A stretch of 10,189 nt of DNA. Source: Sutterella parvirubra YIT 11816. GTDB lineage: Bacteria; Pseudomonadota; Gammaproteobacteria; Burkholderiales; Burkholderiaceae_F. The stretch is from contig NZ_JH604912.1 of NCBI RefSeq assembly GCF_000250875.1, forward strand, positions 11,660 through 21,848. Direction: 5' to 3'. Numbering within the stretch: position 1 is the stretch's first letter; each line of letters begins with the position of its first letter. A program made the position numbers and the translations under genes. The notes under the pieces were generated by a model. It had not been told where the DNA came from and did no database searches. It saw only the letters and a program-made list of their open reading frames with translations. Below, piece after piece: positions 1 to 6,239 of this stretch.

Positions 1-1657
1 GGATCTTGCCGACGGCGGTCTTCGGGAGCGAGTCGACGAAGACGATGACGTGCGGCACCTTGTAGGCGGTGAGCTGCGTGCGGCAGTACTTCTTCACGTC
101 GTCCGCGGTGATCGTTTCGTCCTTGCGCACGATCACGGCCTTGACGGTTTCGCCGGACTTCGCGGACGGAACCCCCACGACGCCCACTTCAAGGACGCCC
201 GGCATCGAGGCGATGACGTTTTCGACTTCGTTCGGGTACACGTTGAAGCCCGAGACGAGGATCATGTCCTTCATGCGGTCGGTGATCGTGATGACGCCCT
301 TGGCGTTCATGTAGCCGACGTCGCCCGTGCGCAGCCACCCGTCCCGCATGACGTTGGCGGTTTCTTCGGGCTTTTGCCAGTAGCCCTGCATCACCTGCGG
401 GCCGCGCACGCAGATTTCACCGGTGTGCTCCGGAATTGAGGCTTCGTCCGGGGCGACGCCGAGGTCGCGGAAGCCTTCGCCGCGGATCGACACTTCGGTC
501 GAGGGGAGCGGCACGCCGACCGAGCCGTCCCACGGCGCGTTCGGGATGTTGCCGCAGACGCCCGGGCTGCATTCCGTGAGGCCGTAGGCTTCAAGGATGT
601 TGCAGCCGGTCTGCGCCTTCCACTGTTCGGCCACCGTGCGCTGCACCTGGGTGCCGCCGCCGGCGGTGAGTTTGAGGTTCGAGAAGCGGTGCGAGCGGAA
701 GGTTTCGTTCCGGAGCATCGCCGAGAAGAGCGTGTTGACGCCGACGATCACCGAGAAGTCCCACTTCTTGCATTCCTTCGCAAGCCCTTCGATGTCGCGC
801 GGGTTGGTGATCAGGACCATCGTCGCGCCCCACTGCGTGAAGGACATCGTCGCCGTGAGCGAGAAGATGTGGTAGAGCGGGAGCGCCGTCATGGCGACTT
901 CCCTGCCTTCTTCGAAGGTCTGGCCGATCCAGACGCCCACCTGCTGAATGTTGGCGACCAGATTGCGGTGTGTGAGGACCGCGCCCTTCGAGACGCCGGT
1001 CGTGCCGCCCGTGTACTGGAGGAACGCGATGTCGGTGTTCCTGATCTCGTGCGGGGTGAAGCCGCGCGAGGCGCCCTTCGCGAGCGCTTCGCGGAAGCCG
1101 ACCGCGTGCGGGATCGAATAAGGAGGCACCATCTTCTTCACGTTCTTCACGACGAAGTTGACGAGCGTGCGCTTGAAGAAGGGGAAGAGGTCGCCCACGG
1201 CGGTCGTCACGACGTGGCGGCAGTTGGTGTCGGCCAGGGCGCCTTCGAGGGTCTTCGCGAAGTTTTCGATGATGACGATCGCTTTGGCGCCGGAGTCCTT
1301 CAGCGTGTGGTGAACTTCGCGCGTCGTGTAGAGCGGGTTGATGTTCACGATGACGAAGCCCGCGCGCAGGCACGCGTAGACGGCGACGACGTACTGAAGG
1401 AGGTTCGGCATCATGATGGCGACGCGGTCGCCGGGTTCCAGCCCCTCTAGGGACTGCAGGTACGCGGCGAACGACTTCGTCAGCTCGACCGTGCGCGCGT
1501 AGGTGAGCCCGACGCCCATGTTGCTGTAGCCGACGCGTTCCGGGAACTGCGCCGCGGTCGCATCGAGGATGGCGGGAAGACTCGGGAAGGCGTCCGGATC
1601 GATCGTGTGGGGCGCGCCCTCGGGATAGGAGGCGAACCAACAGGCTTCTTCAGTCAT
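1..1657 (-). CDS. fadD: Long-chain-fatty-acid--CoA ligase FadD, 3' end cut by window edge
   Basis: Activates long-chain fatty acids to acyl-CoA in two steps (acyl-AMP, then thioester) at the inner face of the cytoplasmic membrane, feeding beta-oxidation or phospholipid synthesis. The frame is open from ATG at 1657 to the left edge: 552 codons against about 560 in the E. coli protein, so only about 10-15 residues are missing. Visible motifs are the phosphate-binding loop YTGGTTGVSKG (residues 215-225), YGLTE (358-362), the adenylate-binding TGD with Asp446, the fatty-acyl-CoA-synthetase signature around DRMKDMILVSGFNVYPNE, and the catalytic Lys551 in PKTAVGKI. The N-terminus (MTEEACWFASYPEGAPHTID) aligns by eye with E. 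coli FadD, which supports this start, although the ribosome site is weak (AAGAA). It follows hemG on the same strand, separated by a strong terminator, so it is probably transcribed separately. I found no clear promoter. Family assignment is near certain; chain-length preference cannot be read. Confidence 0.95.
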   Translation of the reverse strand, partial: MTEEACWFASYPEGAPHTIDPDAFPSLPAILDATAAQFPERVGYSNMGVGLTYARTVELTKSFAAYLQSLEGLEPGDRVAIMMPNLLQYVVAVYACLRAGFVIVNINPLYTTREVHHTLKDSGAKAIVIIENFAKTLEGALADTNCRHVVTTAVGDLFPFFKRTLVNFVVKNVKKMVPPYSIPHAVGFREALAKGASRGFTPHEIRNTDIAFLQYTGGTTGVSKGAVLTHRNLVANIQQVGVWIGQTFEEGREVAMTALPLYHIFSLTATMSFTQWGATMVLITNPRDIEGLAKECKKWDFSVIVGVNTLFSAMLRNETFRSHRFSNLKLTAGGGTQVQRTVAEQWKAQTGCNILEAYGLTECSPGVCGNIPNAPWDGSVGVPLPSTEVSIRGEGFRDLGVAPDEASIPEHTGEICVRGPQVMQGYWQKPEETANVMRDGWLRTGDVGYMNAKGVITITDRMKDMILVSGFNVYPNEVENVIASMPGVLEVGVVGVPSAKSGETVKAVIVRKDETITADDVKKYCRTQLTAYKVPHVIVFVDSLPKTAVGKI

Positions 1658-1845
1658 GACGTTCTTGTACGGTTTGTTTTGTCGGAGACGCGCCGTGCGG
1701 CCGTGGGAAGGACCGTCTTCGGGGCGCCGGATGTGTTTGGCCCCAAGTGTACGGGAGAGCGGTGCGCCCGCGCATCCAGCTTTTCGACGATTTCCTAGGT
1801 GGAAACGCGGTTTTTGAGGGTTCGGAGGGGGCGGACATAAGGAAA

Positions 1846-1884
1846 AACCGGCTCGCCGCACGGGTGCCGTGCGGTCTGCCGGTT
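1846..1884 (-). terminator. Factor-independent terminator downstream of hemG
   Basis: A long compound hairpin is formed by AACCGGC (1846-1852) with GCCGGTT (1878-1884) and CCGCACGG (1856-1863) with CCGTGCGG (1867-1874). These 15 perfect pairs are split by one symmetric three-base internal loop and closed by a three-base loop. On the minus strand it is followed by five T residues (complement of 1843-1847). It starts 27 bases after the hemG stop codon, so it most likely ends the hemG transcript and insulates fadD. Confidence 0.85.
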
Positions 1885-1911
1885 CTTCAGGCTGCCGTCG
1901 GGGCTCCGGAA

Positions 1912-2451
1912 TCAGGCCTGGAGCGTGAGGCAGTGACGGGCGTACTCTTCGACGTCCTTCCAGTCGGTGTAGTCGATCACCGCGGTCGGTTCCGTCGGGC
2001 CCTTCGTCATCTTCATGATCATCTGGATCATCTTGACGTCAAGCCAGTTCCAGTTCGGGTAGTCGACCTTGCCGGCGAAGCAGTGCGCGTCCTTCGGCTT
2101 CCAGGGATTGTTCTGGAGGAACTTGCGGCAGTAGACGTTGCCTTCGGGCGTGGCCTTCGCGGGCGTGCGCGCGACGACGGAGACGCAGAAGAAGCTGTTC
2201 GCCTTGGCGTCGAGGATCGACTTGTACTTGTTGACGAAGCCGACGAATTCGCGGCGGAACTTGCCGTAGAGGACGGGCGCGCCGGCGATGACGAGGTCGT
2301 ACTTGTTCCAGTCGACGCCTTCGCGGTCGGCTTCGACCACGTCCATCAGGTCAGCCTGGTTGCCCTCGGCAATCACCGTTTCCCAAATGCGGCGGGCAAT
2401 GCGGGCCGTATGGCCGGAACGGCTGTTGTAGATGACGAGCACCGTCTTCAT
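1912..2451 (-). CDS. hemG: Menaquinone-dependent protoporphyrinogen IX oxidase HemG
   Basis: Catalyses the six-electron oxidation of protoporphyrinogen IX to protoporphyrin IX, the penultimate step of heme synthesis, passing electrons through FMN to the membrane quinone pool. It therefore works with or without oxygen. The 179-residue protein (E. coli HemG is 181) has a flavodoxin fold with the FMN phosphate loop NSRSGHT at residues 9-15. It also has the insert that separates HemG from ordinary flavodoxins, roughly residues 92-135 (VVARTPAKATPEGNVYCRKF, then AGKVDYPNWNW), followed by IMKMTKGPTE and YTDW near the end. All of these match E. coli HemG by eye. ATG at 2451 follows a good ribosome site, AAGGAG at 2466-2461, nine bases upstream. 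A strong terminator follows the gene, so it is probably a single-gene transcript. A generic flavodoxin is the alternative, but the insert argues against it. Confidence 0.92.
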   Translation of the reverse strand: MKTVLVIYNSRSGHTARIARRIWETVIAEGNQADLMDVVEADREGVDWNKYDLVIAGAPVLYGKFRREFVGFVNKYKSILDAKANSFFCVSVVARTPAKATPEGNVYCRKFLQNNPWKPKDAHCFAGKVDYPNWNWLDVKMIQMIMKMTKGPTEPTAVIDYTDWKDVEEYARHCLTLQA

Positions 2452-2534
2452 TTGACTCTTCTCCTTAGCGCCCGTTTGACGAGCGTTCGCCCCCGGCGAA
2501 ATCGATCGCTGCCGAAGGCCCGTTGGGTGGGAAA

Positions 2535-2556
2535 CGCCTCTCCGAAAGGAGTAGCG
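2535..2556. other. Small hairpin in the hemG leader region
   Basis: CTCC (2540-2543) and GGAG (2548-2551) pair around GAAA, a GNRA-type loop on the plus strand. CGC (2535-2537) and GCG (2554-2556) extend the stem across a two-base internal loop. If the candidate hemG promoter is real, the complementary hairpin (loop TTTC) lies in the hemG 5' leader. The rest of 2452-2640 shows no recognisable gene or named RNA. The hairpin is short and may be incidental. Confidence 0.3.
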
Positions 2557-2577
2557 TGGGATTACTTCGCAGGTGGA

Positions 2578-2607
2578 ATCTTACATGCGGTCGATTGATT
2601 CTGTCTT
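2578..2607 (-). promoter_or_regulatory. Candidate hemG promoter
   Basis: Reading the minus strand, AAGACA (2607-2602) and TAAGAT (2583-2578) lie 18 bases apart, and a TG just upstream of the -10 box makes it an extended -10. Each box matches the sigma-70 consensus at four of six positions. It would give a leader of roughly 120 bases. This is pattern matching only; another start site in the gap is possible. Confidence 0.3.
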
Positions 2608-2641
2608 AAGACGCAAGCGCGCAATTTGAGGCGCCGCACGG

Positions 2642-2670
2642 TCGACCGTCCCGGAAAAAGGCGTTACAAT
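2642..2670 (+). promoter_or_regulatory. Candidate sigma-70 promoter for infA
   Basis: TCGACC (2642-2647, four of six matches to TTGACA) and TACAAT (2665-2670, five of six matches to TATAAT) are separated by the ideal 17 bases. The spacer holds a run of five A at 2655-2659. Transcription would begin near 2677, leaving a leader of about 100 bases before infA. It lies back to back with the candidate hemG promoter. Confidence 0.55.
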
Positions 2671-2685
2671 CCGAAGCCTTGTTGG

Positions 2686-2710
2686 GGAGCGCTTCCTTCC
2701 GGAAGGCTCC
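2686..2710 (+). other. Leader hairpin upstream of infA
   Basis: GGAGC (2686-2690) pairs with GCTCC (2706-2710), and CTTCC (2692-2696) pairs with GGAAG (2701-2705). This makes a ten-pair stem with one bulged G (2691) and a TTCC loop, starting about ten bases after the predicted transcription start. A run of five T occurs at 2723-2727, but twelve bases past the stem, too far for a typical terminator. It could stabilise the mRNA or take part in regulating IF-1 production; no such role is shown by the sequence. Confidence 0.45.
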
Positions 2711-2779
2711 ACCTCTCAGAAATTTTTCGGCGGGGCGCCGACACCGACAATGCCGCCTTGCCTCATCACACGGAACCAT

Positions 2780-3031
2780 ATGGCAAAGGAAGACCTCATT
2801 GAGATGGCGGGTCAGGTCCTGGAAGTGCTCCCGGACGCCCGCTACCGCGTCAAGCTCGACAACGGCCACGAACTGATCGCGTACACCAACGGCAAGATGC
2901 GCAAGCACCACATCCGCATTCTCGCCGGCGACCGCGTCTCGCTCGAACTCTCGCCGTACGATCTGACGAAGGGCCGCATCACCTTCCGCCACATCGAAGG
3001 CCGTCCCGCGCCGCAGGCCCGTCGCCGCTAA
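2780..3031 (+). CDS. infA: Translation initiation factor IF-1, C-terminally extended form
   Basis: Binds the A site of the 30S ribosomal subunit with IF-2 and IF-3 during initiation; it is a single S1/OB-fold domain. The 83-residue protein opens [20 protein letters not shown] and contains [21 protein letters not shown] and [20 protein letters not shown], all close to E. coli IF-1 (72 residues). The core ends near residue 70. The remaining [13 protein letters not shown] is a short basic tail. ATG at 2780 was preferred over the upstream in-frame ATG at 2750 because MAKE is the conserved IF-1 start. The ribosome site is weak (GGAA at 2772-2775). It stands alone between a candidate promoter and a bidirectional terminator, not in a ribosomal-protein operon. 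Burkholderiales often carry a standalone, tailed second IF-1, so a 72-residue copy probably exists elsewhere; that is inferred. Confidence 0.95.
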   Translation: MAKEDLIEMAGQVLEVLPDARYRVKLDNGHELIAYTNGKMRKHHIRILAGDRVSLELSPYDLTKGRITFRHIEGRPAPQARRR

Positions 3032-3063
3032 GACGACCGCGCCCCGCTCGGGAACCGCAACGA

Positions 3064-3090
3064 AAAAGCCCGCCGATCCGGCGGGCTTTT
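3064..3090. terminator. Bidirectional terminator between infA and the cdsA-like gene
   Basis: GCCCGCCG (3068-3075) pairs perfectly with CGGCGGGC (3079-3086) around a three-base loop, flanked by A residues at 3063-3067 and four T at 3087-3090. It therefore has a U tract in both directions. It lies 32 bases after the infA stop and 21 bases beyond the stop of the convergent gene at 3112, so it can end both transcripts. Confidence 0.92.
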
Positions 3091-3111
3091 CGCTTATGGG
3101 CGCTGCGCTCC

Positions 3112-4083
3112 TCAGAGGACGTCCTTCAGAGTGATGAAGAAGGTCGTCGTCAGGTGGTAGAAGACCGGCGCGGCGAAGGTGAGGGGCGCCAGGCGCGCGA
3201 GCGTCCCGCGCGTGATGTAGATGTCGGCTTCGCCCGCCATGCGGTTCGCGCCCATGCTCTGGCGCACCGAGTGGATGACGAGGTCGCCGATCATGCTGGA
3301 AAGGACGATCGCGATCGCCATGAGGAGCGCCTGCCAGAAGCGGAACGGCGTGATCCAGTACATGGTCGCGGCGGCGGCGACGCCGGCGACGCCGCCCAGG
3401 ATCGAGCCCAGGACCGTGCGGTTCATGTTGAAGGAGAGGGTCTTGCCGCCCAGCATCGAGCTCGCCAGGGCGCTTCCGAGGTCCGTGACGAAGACGACCA
3501 GGAGGAAGAAGAGCATGAGGAGCGGCCCGGTCGAGCTGTAGCGCGTGAGGTCGAGCGTCGCGATCGCCGGGACGTGCGAGAGGCAGAAGACGCAGAGCAT
3601 CAGCCCCCACTGCACCTTGGCGACGCGCTCCAGGTACCGGTCGGTGTCCCTCGAGAGCGCCATGATGAGGGGCAGCACCAAAAAGAGGTACACCGGGATG
3701 AAGAGCGTGAAGAATTCGGGCTTGTCGAACCAGACCAGGAAGTACTGGAAGGGAATCGCGACGTAGAAGGCCAAAACGAGCGCATGGTGGTCCGTGGGCT
3801 TCGTCGGCGTGATCGCGATGAATTCGCGCAGGAGGAAGAAGCTCAGGAGCGCGAAGAAGACGCAGATGGCGGCCTGCCCCAGCGCGAACGCGATCGTGAA
3901 GACGACGATCAGCCACCACGCCATGCGGGCGCGGGAGTTGACGGCCTGGATGCGGGCGCGCTTCACCGCGGCGTCCGTGTGCGAGAAGGCCCAGCTTCCG
4001 TAGACCGTCCCGATGGCGGCGAGAAGCGAGAGGCCGAAGAGCAGGATCAGATAGGCTTCCTGCGGGGTAAAACCGAGTCTCAT
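3112..4083 (-). CDS. CdsA/YnbB-like membrane protein with degenerate cytidylyltransferase signature
   Basis: Related to phosphatidate cytidylyltransferase, which makes CDP-diacylglycerol from CTP and phosphatidate in the inner membrane. It has 323 residues and about eight hydrophobic segments (near 11-30, 55-72, 73-95, 102-118, 123-142, 157-175, 187-205, 225-270 and 300-316; limits approximate and some may merge). The stretch SFFLLREF (81-88) to FCLSH (166-170) and the ending [10 protein letters not shown] resemble E. coli YnbB as I recall it. The Gly-Asp of the family signature is present (266-267). The KR and KD pairs appear as RQ (274-275) and NR (280-281), and the HGG..DR.D block as TRGTLARLA (291-299). 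The Glu in the KTxEG motif is also replaced (RTVLG, 222-226). Activity is therefore doubtful, although the frame is intact to the end. Its ATG overlaps the acyltransferase stop by four bases (ATGA), implying coupling. It could be a pseudoenzyme or an enzyme on another substrate. Confidence 0.8.
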   Translation of the reverse strand: MRLGFTPQEAYLILLFGLSLLAAIGTVYGSWAFSHTDAAVKRARIQAVNSRARMAWWLIVVFTIAFALGQAAICVFFALLSFFLLREFIAITPTKPTDHHALVLAFYVAIPFQYFLVWFDKPEFFTLFIPVYLFLVLPLIMALSRDTDRYLERVAKVQWGLMLCVFCLSHVPAIATLDLTRYSSTGPLLMLFFLLVVFVTDLGSALASSMLGGKTLSFNMNRTVLGSILGGVAGVAAAATMYWITPFRFWQALLMAIAIVLSSMIGDLVIHSVRQSMGANRMAGEADIYITRGTLARLAPLTFAAPVFYHLTTTFFITLKDVL

Positions 4084-4694
4084 GCTTGGGCTAACTCAAT
4101 GACGGCGTTGCGGGCGCGCTCGAGGAAATCCTCCTTGAGGTCTTCGGGCGAGTGTTGGAGCGGAGCCCCGAAGCGCACGGAGCAGACGGTCGGCACCGGC
4201 AGCAGCACCCCCTTGGGCATCGCGCGGTGCAGGTTTTCGATGTAGACGGGAATGAGCTCGACCTCGGGGAATTCGCGCATCAGGCGCCAGATCCCCGACT
4301 TGAATTCACTCGGCGTCGCCTGAGGGCGGCGCGTGCCTTCCGGGAAGATGATGAGGGAGGAGCCCTCCATCAGGGCTTCGCGAAGCGGATCCAACGGGTT
4401 CGCGTGCTCGGTGCGGCGGCGGTCGACCAGAACGACGTTCAGCTCCTGGAGCGCGATGCGGCGGCGCAGCACGCCCTTTTCCCAGTAGTCCTTCGCGGCC
4501 ACCGGACGGACATGCCGACGAAGCGCCTGCGGCAGCGACGCCCAGATGACGATCGTGTCGAGGTGGCTGGTGTGGTTGGCGAAGTAGATGCGCTGACGCG
4601 ACGAGGGTGCGCACCCCTGCCACTGGGGATAGGCGCCGACCAGAAGGCGGGTGAGCCAGACGATCGGCGTCATGAGTTTGAAGGAGTCGAGCAC
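4080..4694 (-). CDS. PlsC-type 1-acyl-sn-glycerol-3-phosphate acyltransferase
   Basis: Predicted to transfer an acyl group to lysophosphatidate or a related lysolipid at the inner membrane, giving phosphatidate. The 204-residue protein, shorter than E. coli PlsC (245), has acyltransferase motif I NHTSHLD with the catalytic His41 and Asp46 (H-X4-D), motif [10 protein letters not shown] (117-123) and a motif IV-like IPVYIENL (148-155). One weakly hydrophobic stretch (about 8-22) may anchor it. The start is GTG at 4694, chosen because AAAGGA (4706-4701) lies six bases upstream; the ATG seven codons later lacks such a site. It is the first gene of a coupled pair with the CdsA-like gene (ATGA overlap) and sits 90 bases after tldD, with a possible promoter in between. 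It may be a second, specialised member of the family rather than the housekeeping PlsC; substrate is not readable. Confidence 0.88.
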   Translation of the reverse strand: MLDSFKLMTPIVWLTRLLVGAYPQWQGCAPSSRQRIYFANHTSHLDTIVIWASLPQALRRHVRPVAAKDYWEKGVLRRRIALQELNVVLVDRRRTEHANPLDPLREALMEGSSLIIFPEGTRRPQATPSEFKSGIWRLMREFPEVELIPVYIENLHRAMPKGVLLPVPTVCSVRFGAPLQHSPEDLKEDFLERARNAVIELAQA

Positions 4695-4726
4695 TTCGGA
4701 TCCTTTGGGTCTTCCTTGAACCCATC

Positions 4727-4732
4727 ATTATA
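4727..4732 (-). promoter_or_regulatory. Candidate -10 box for the acyltransferase pair
   Basis: The minus strand reads a perfect TATAAT (4732-4727) preceded by TTT in a GC-rich gap. It would give a leader of about 25 bases before the GTG start at 4694. No good -35 box is present at 15-18 bases, so the promoter may be weak, need an activator, or be fortuitous. Confidence 0.4.
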
Positions 4733-4745
4733 AAAGGGCGGGCCA

Positions 4746-4766
4746 GGCGGAAACGACGGTTCCGCC
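4746..4766. other. Hairpin between tldD and the acyltransferase gene
   Basis: GGCGGAA (4746-4752) pairs perfectly with TTCCGCC (4760-4766) around a seven-base loop, 18 bases after the tldD stop. No U tract follows directly, so it is at best a weak terminator or an mRNA-stabilising end. It also covers where the -35 box of the candidate downstream promoter would be. Confidence 0.4.
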
Positions 4767-4784
4767 GCGTGATTCCCCGGGGCG

Positions 4785-6239
4785 TCAGCCTTCGGTGTCG
4801 GTCCCGCCCACGGTGAGGGCGTCGATGCGCAGGGTCGGCATCCCGACGCCGACGGGCACCTGCTGCGCGTCCTTGCCGCACTGCCCGGTGCCTTCGTCCA
4901 ACGCCGGGTCGTTTCCGACCAGGGGAATGTGCCGCAGCGCCGTGGCGCCGTCCCCGATCAGGGTCGCCCCGCGCACGGGACGCGTGAGGCGCCCGTTTTC
5001 GATGAGGTAGGCGCGGCTCATGCTGAAGACGAACTTCCCGTTCGTGATGTCGACCTGGCCGCCGCTGAAGTTGGACGCGTAGACGCCGCGCTTCACGCTC
5101 GCGATGATTTCCTCAGGGGGCGTCGTCCCCGCCGCCATGAAGGTGTTCGTCATGCGGGGGAGCGGGAGCGTCGCGAAGCTCTCGCGCCGACCGTTCCCCG
5201 TCGGGGCGGCGCGCATGAGGCGCGCGCTCGTCAGGTCGTGCATGAAGCCCGTGAGGATCCCGTCCTCGATCAGGGTCGTGCGGCGGGTGGGTTCGCCTTC
5301 GTCGTCGACGTTCAAGGACCCGCGCCGACCGGGGAGCGTCCCGTCGTCGACGACGGTGACGCCGGGGGAGGCGACCCTCTCGCCCAACTTTTTCGAGAAG
5401 ACCGAGGTGCCCTTGCGGATGAAGTCGGCTTCGAGCCCGTGCCCCACGGCTTCGTGAAGGAGAATCCCGGGCCAGCCGGGCCCCAGTACCACGGGCATGA
5501 CGCCCGCGGGGGCGGGCGAGGCGCCGAGGTTGTGGAGCGCCTCGTCGACCGCCTGGCGCGCCCAGCGCTCGAGGCGCTCGGGCGTGAAGAAGTCGAGTCC
5601 GGTGCGCGAGCCCCCGCCGGAGCCCGCGCGTTCTCGCCGGCCGTTTTCGGTCACGGTCACCGTGACGGAGAGGTACGTGAGCGGCCGCACGTCCGCGACG
5701 AGGCGCCCGTCCGAGCCGCAGATCATCACGACGTCGGTTTCGGTCTGGAAGGTCGCCGTCACGTCGGTGACGCGCGGATCCATCCCGCGCGCGAGCCGGT
5801 CGAGCGTCTCAAGCAGCGCGCGCTGGCGCGCGCCGTCCTCGTTCGCGGCCAAAAGCGCGTCGTCGACCGGCGTCACGACGGGCGCGCCGCGCCGGGTCGG
5901 GACCGGCATCGCGCCGGCGGCCCCGGCCGCATTCATCGCACCGGCGGTTTCCGCGCAGCGCATGAGGGACGACCAGTCGAGCGCGTTCGCGTAGGCGAGC
6001 GTCTGACGCTCGCCCGTTACGGTGCGCATCCCGGCGCCCCGGTCGATGACGAAGCTCCCCGTGCGCACGGCGCCGTCTTCGAGGAGCCAGTCGCGCGAGA
6101 GGATGCTCTGGAAGTAGATGTCCGCCCAGTCGGCGCCGCCCTTCAGAAGGGGGTCGAAGAGCCGGGCGACGCGCGCCGGGGTGAGCTCCGCATCGGCCCA
6201 AAGCTCACGTTCGGCGTGGGCGAAAAAGTCGATCGTCAT
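4785..6239 (-). CDS. tldD: Metalloprotease TldD
   Basis: Subunit of the TldD-TldE (PmbA) heterodimeric zinc protease of the cytoplasm, which in E. coli removes the microcin B17 leader peptide and helps degrade the CcdA antitoxin; TldD carries the metal site. The 484-residue length matches E. coli TldD (481). The metal-binding motif is HEAVGH (262-267, with His262, Glu263 and His266), followed by GLEADF. The conserved C-terminal block is GQCGKDAQQVPVGVGMPTLR (452-471), with Cys454. The ATG at 6239 overlaps the yhdP stop (ATGA) and has no ribosome site of its own, so translation is probably coupled to yhdP. The frame stays open far upstream inside yhdP, but that part is in the wrong frame for any TldD homology. 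The partner gene tldE/pmbA is not in the window. The native substrate in this organism is unknown. Confidence 0.95.
   Translation of the reverse strand: MTIDFFAHAERELWADAELTPARVARLFDPLLKGGADWADIYFQSILSRDWLLEDGAVRTGSFVIDRGAGMRTVTGERQTLAYANALDWSSLMRCAETAGAMNAAGAAGAMPVPTRRGAPVVTPVDDALLAANEDGARQRALLETLDRLARGMDPRVTDVTATFQTETDVVMICGSDGRLVADVRPLTYLSVTVTVTENGRRERAGSGGGSRTGLDFFTPERLERWARQAVDEALHNLGASPAPAGVMPVVLGPGWPGILLHEAVGHGLEADFIRKGTSVFSKKLGERVASPGVTVVDDGTLPGRRGSLNVDDEGEPTRRTTLIEDGILTGFMHDLTSARLMRAAPTGNGRRESFATLPLPRMTNTFMAAGTTPPEEIIASVKRGVYASNFSGGQVDITNGKFVFSMSRAYLIENGRLTRPVRGATLIGDGATALRHIPLVGNDPALDEGTGQCGKDAQQVPVGVGMPTLRIDALTVGGTDTEG

Noticed and set aside
591..1640. A 349-codon minus-strand frame inside fadD
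   Set aside because: It is the neighbouring frame of fadD, Arg/His/Pro-rich without motifs. The true fadD frame is open across the whole region.
1650..1838. A 62-codon minus-strand frame ending over the fadD start
   Set aside because: It has no ribosome site, starts right after the hemG terminator, and shows no recognisable family; the stop overlap with fadD looks accidental.
2535..2560. Resemblance of AGGAGTAGCG to the start of a manganese (yybP-ykoY) riboswitch
   Set aside because: The second conserved part of that riboswitch (CCGGC...GAGAC) is not present, and the downstream gene on that strand is infA.
2750..2779. An upstream in-frame ATG for infA
   Set aside because: It would add ten unconserved residues before the conserved MAKE start, and no better ribosome site precedes it.
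2606..3919. A 437-codon minus-strand frame across infA and the cdsA-like gene
   Set aside because: It crosses a strong bidirectional terminator, is antisense to infA, and overlaps the well-supported membrane protein in another frame.
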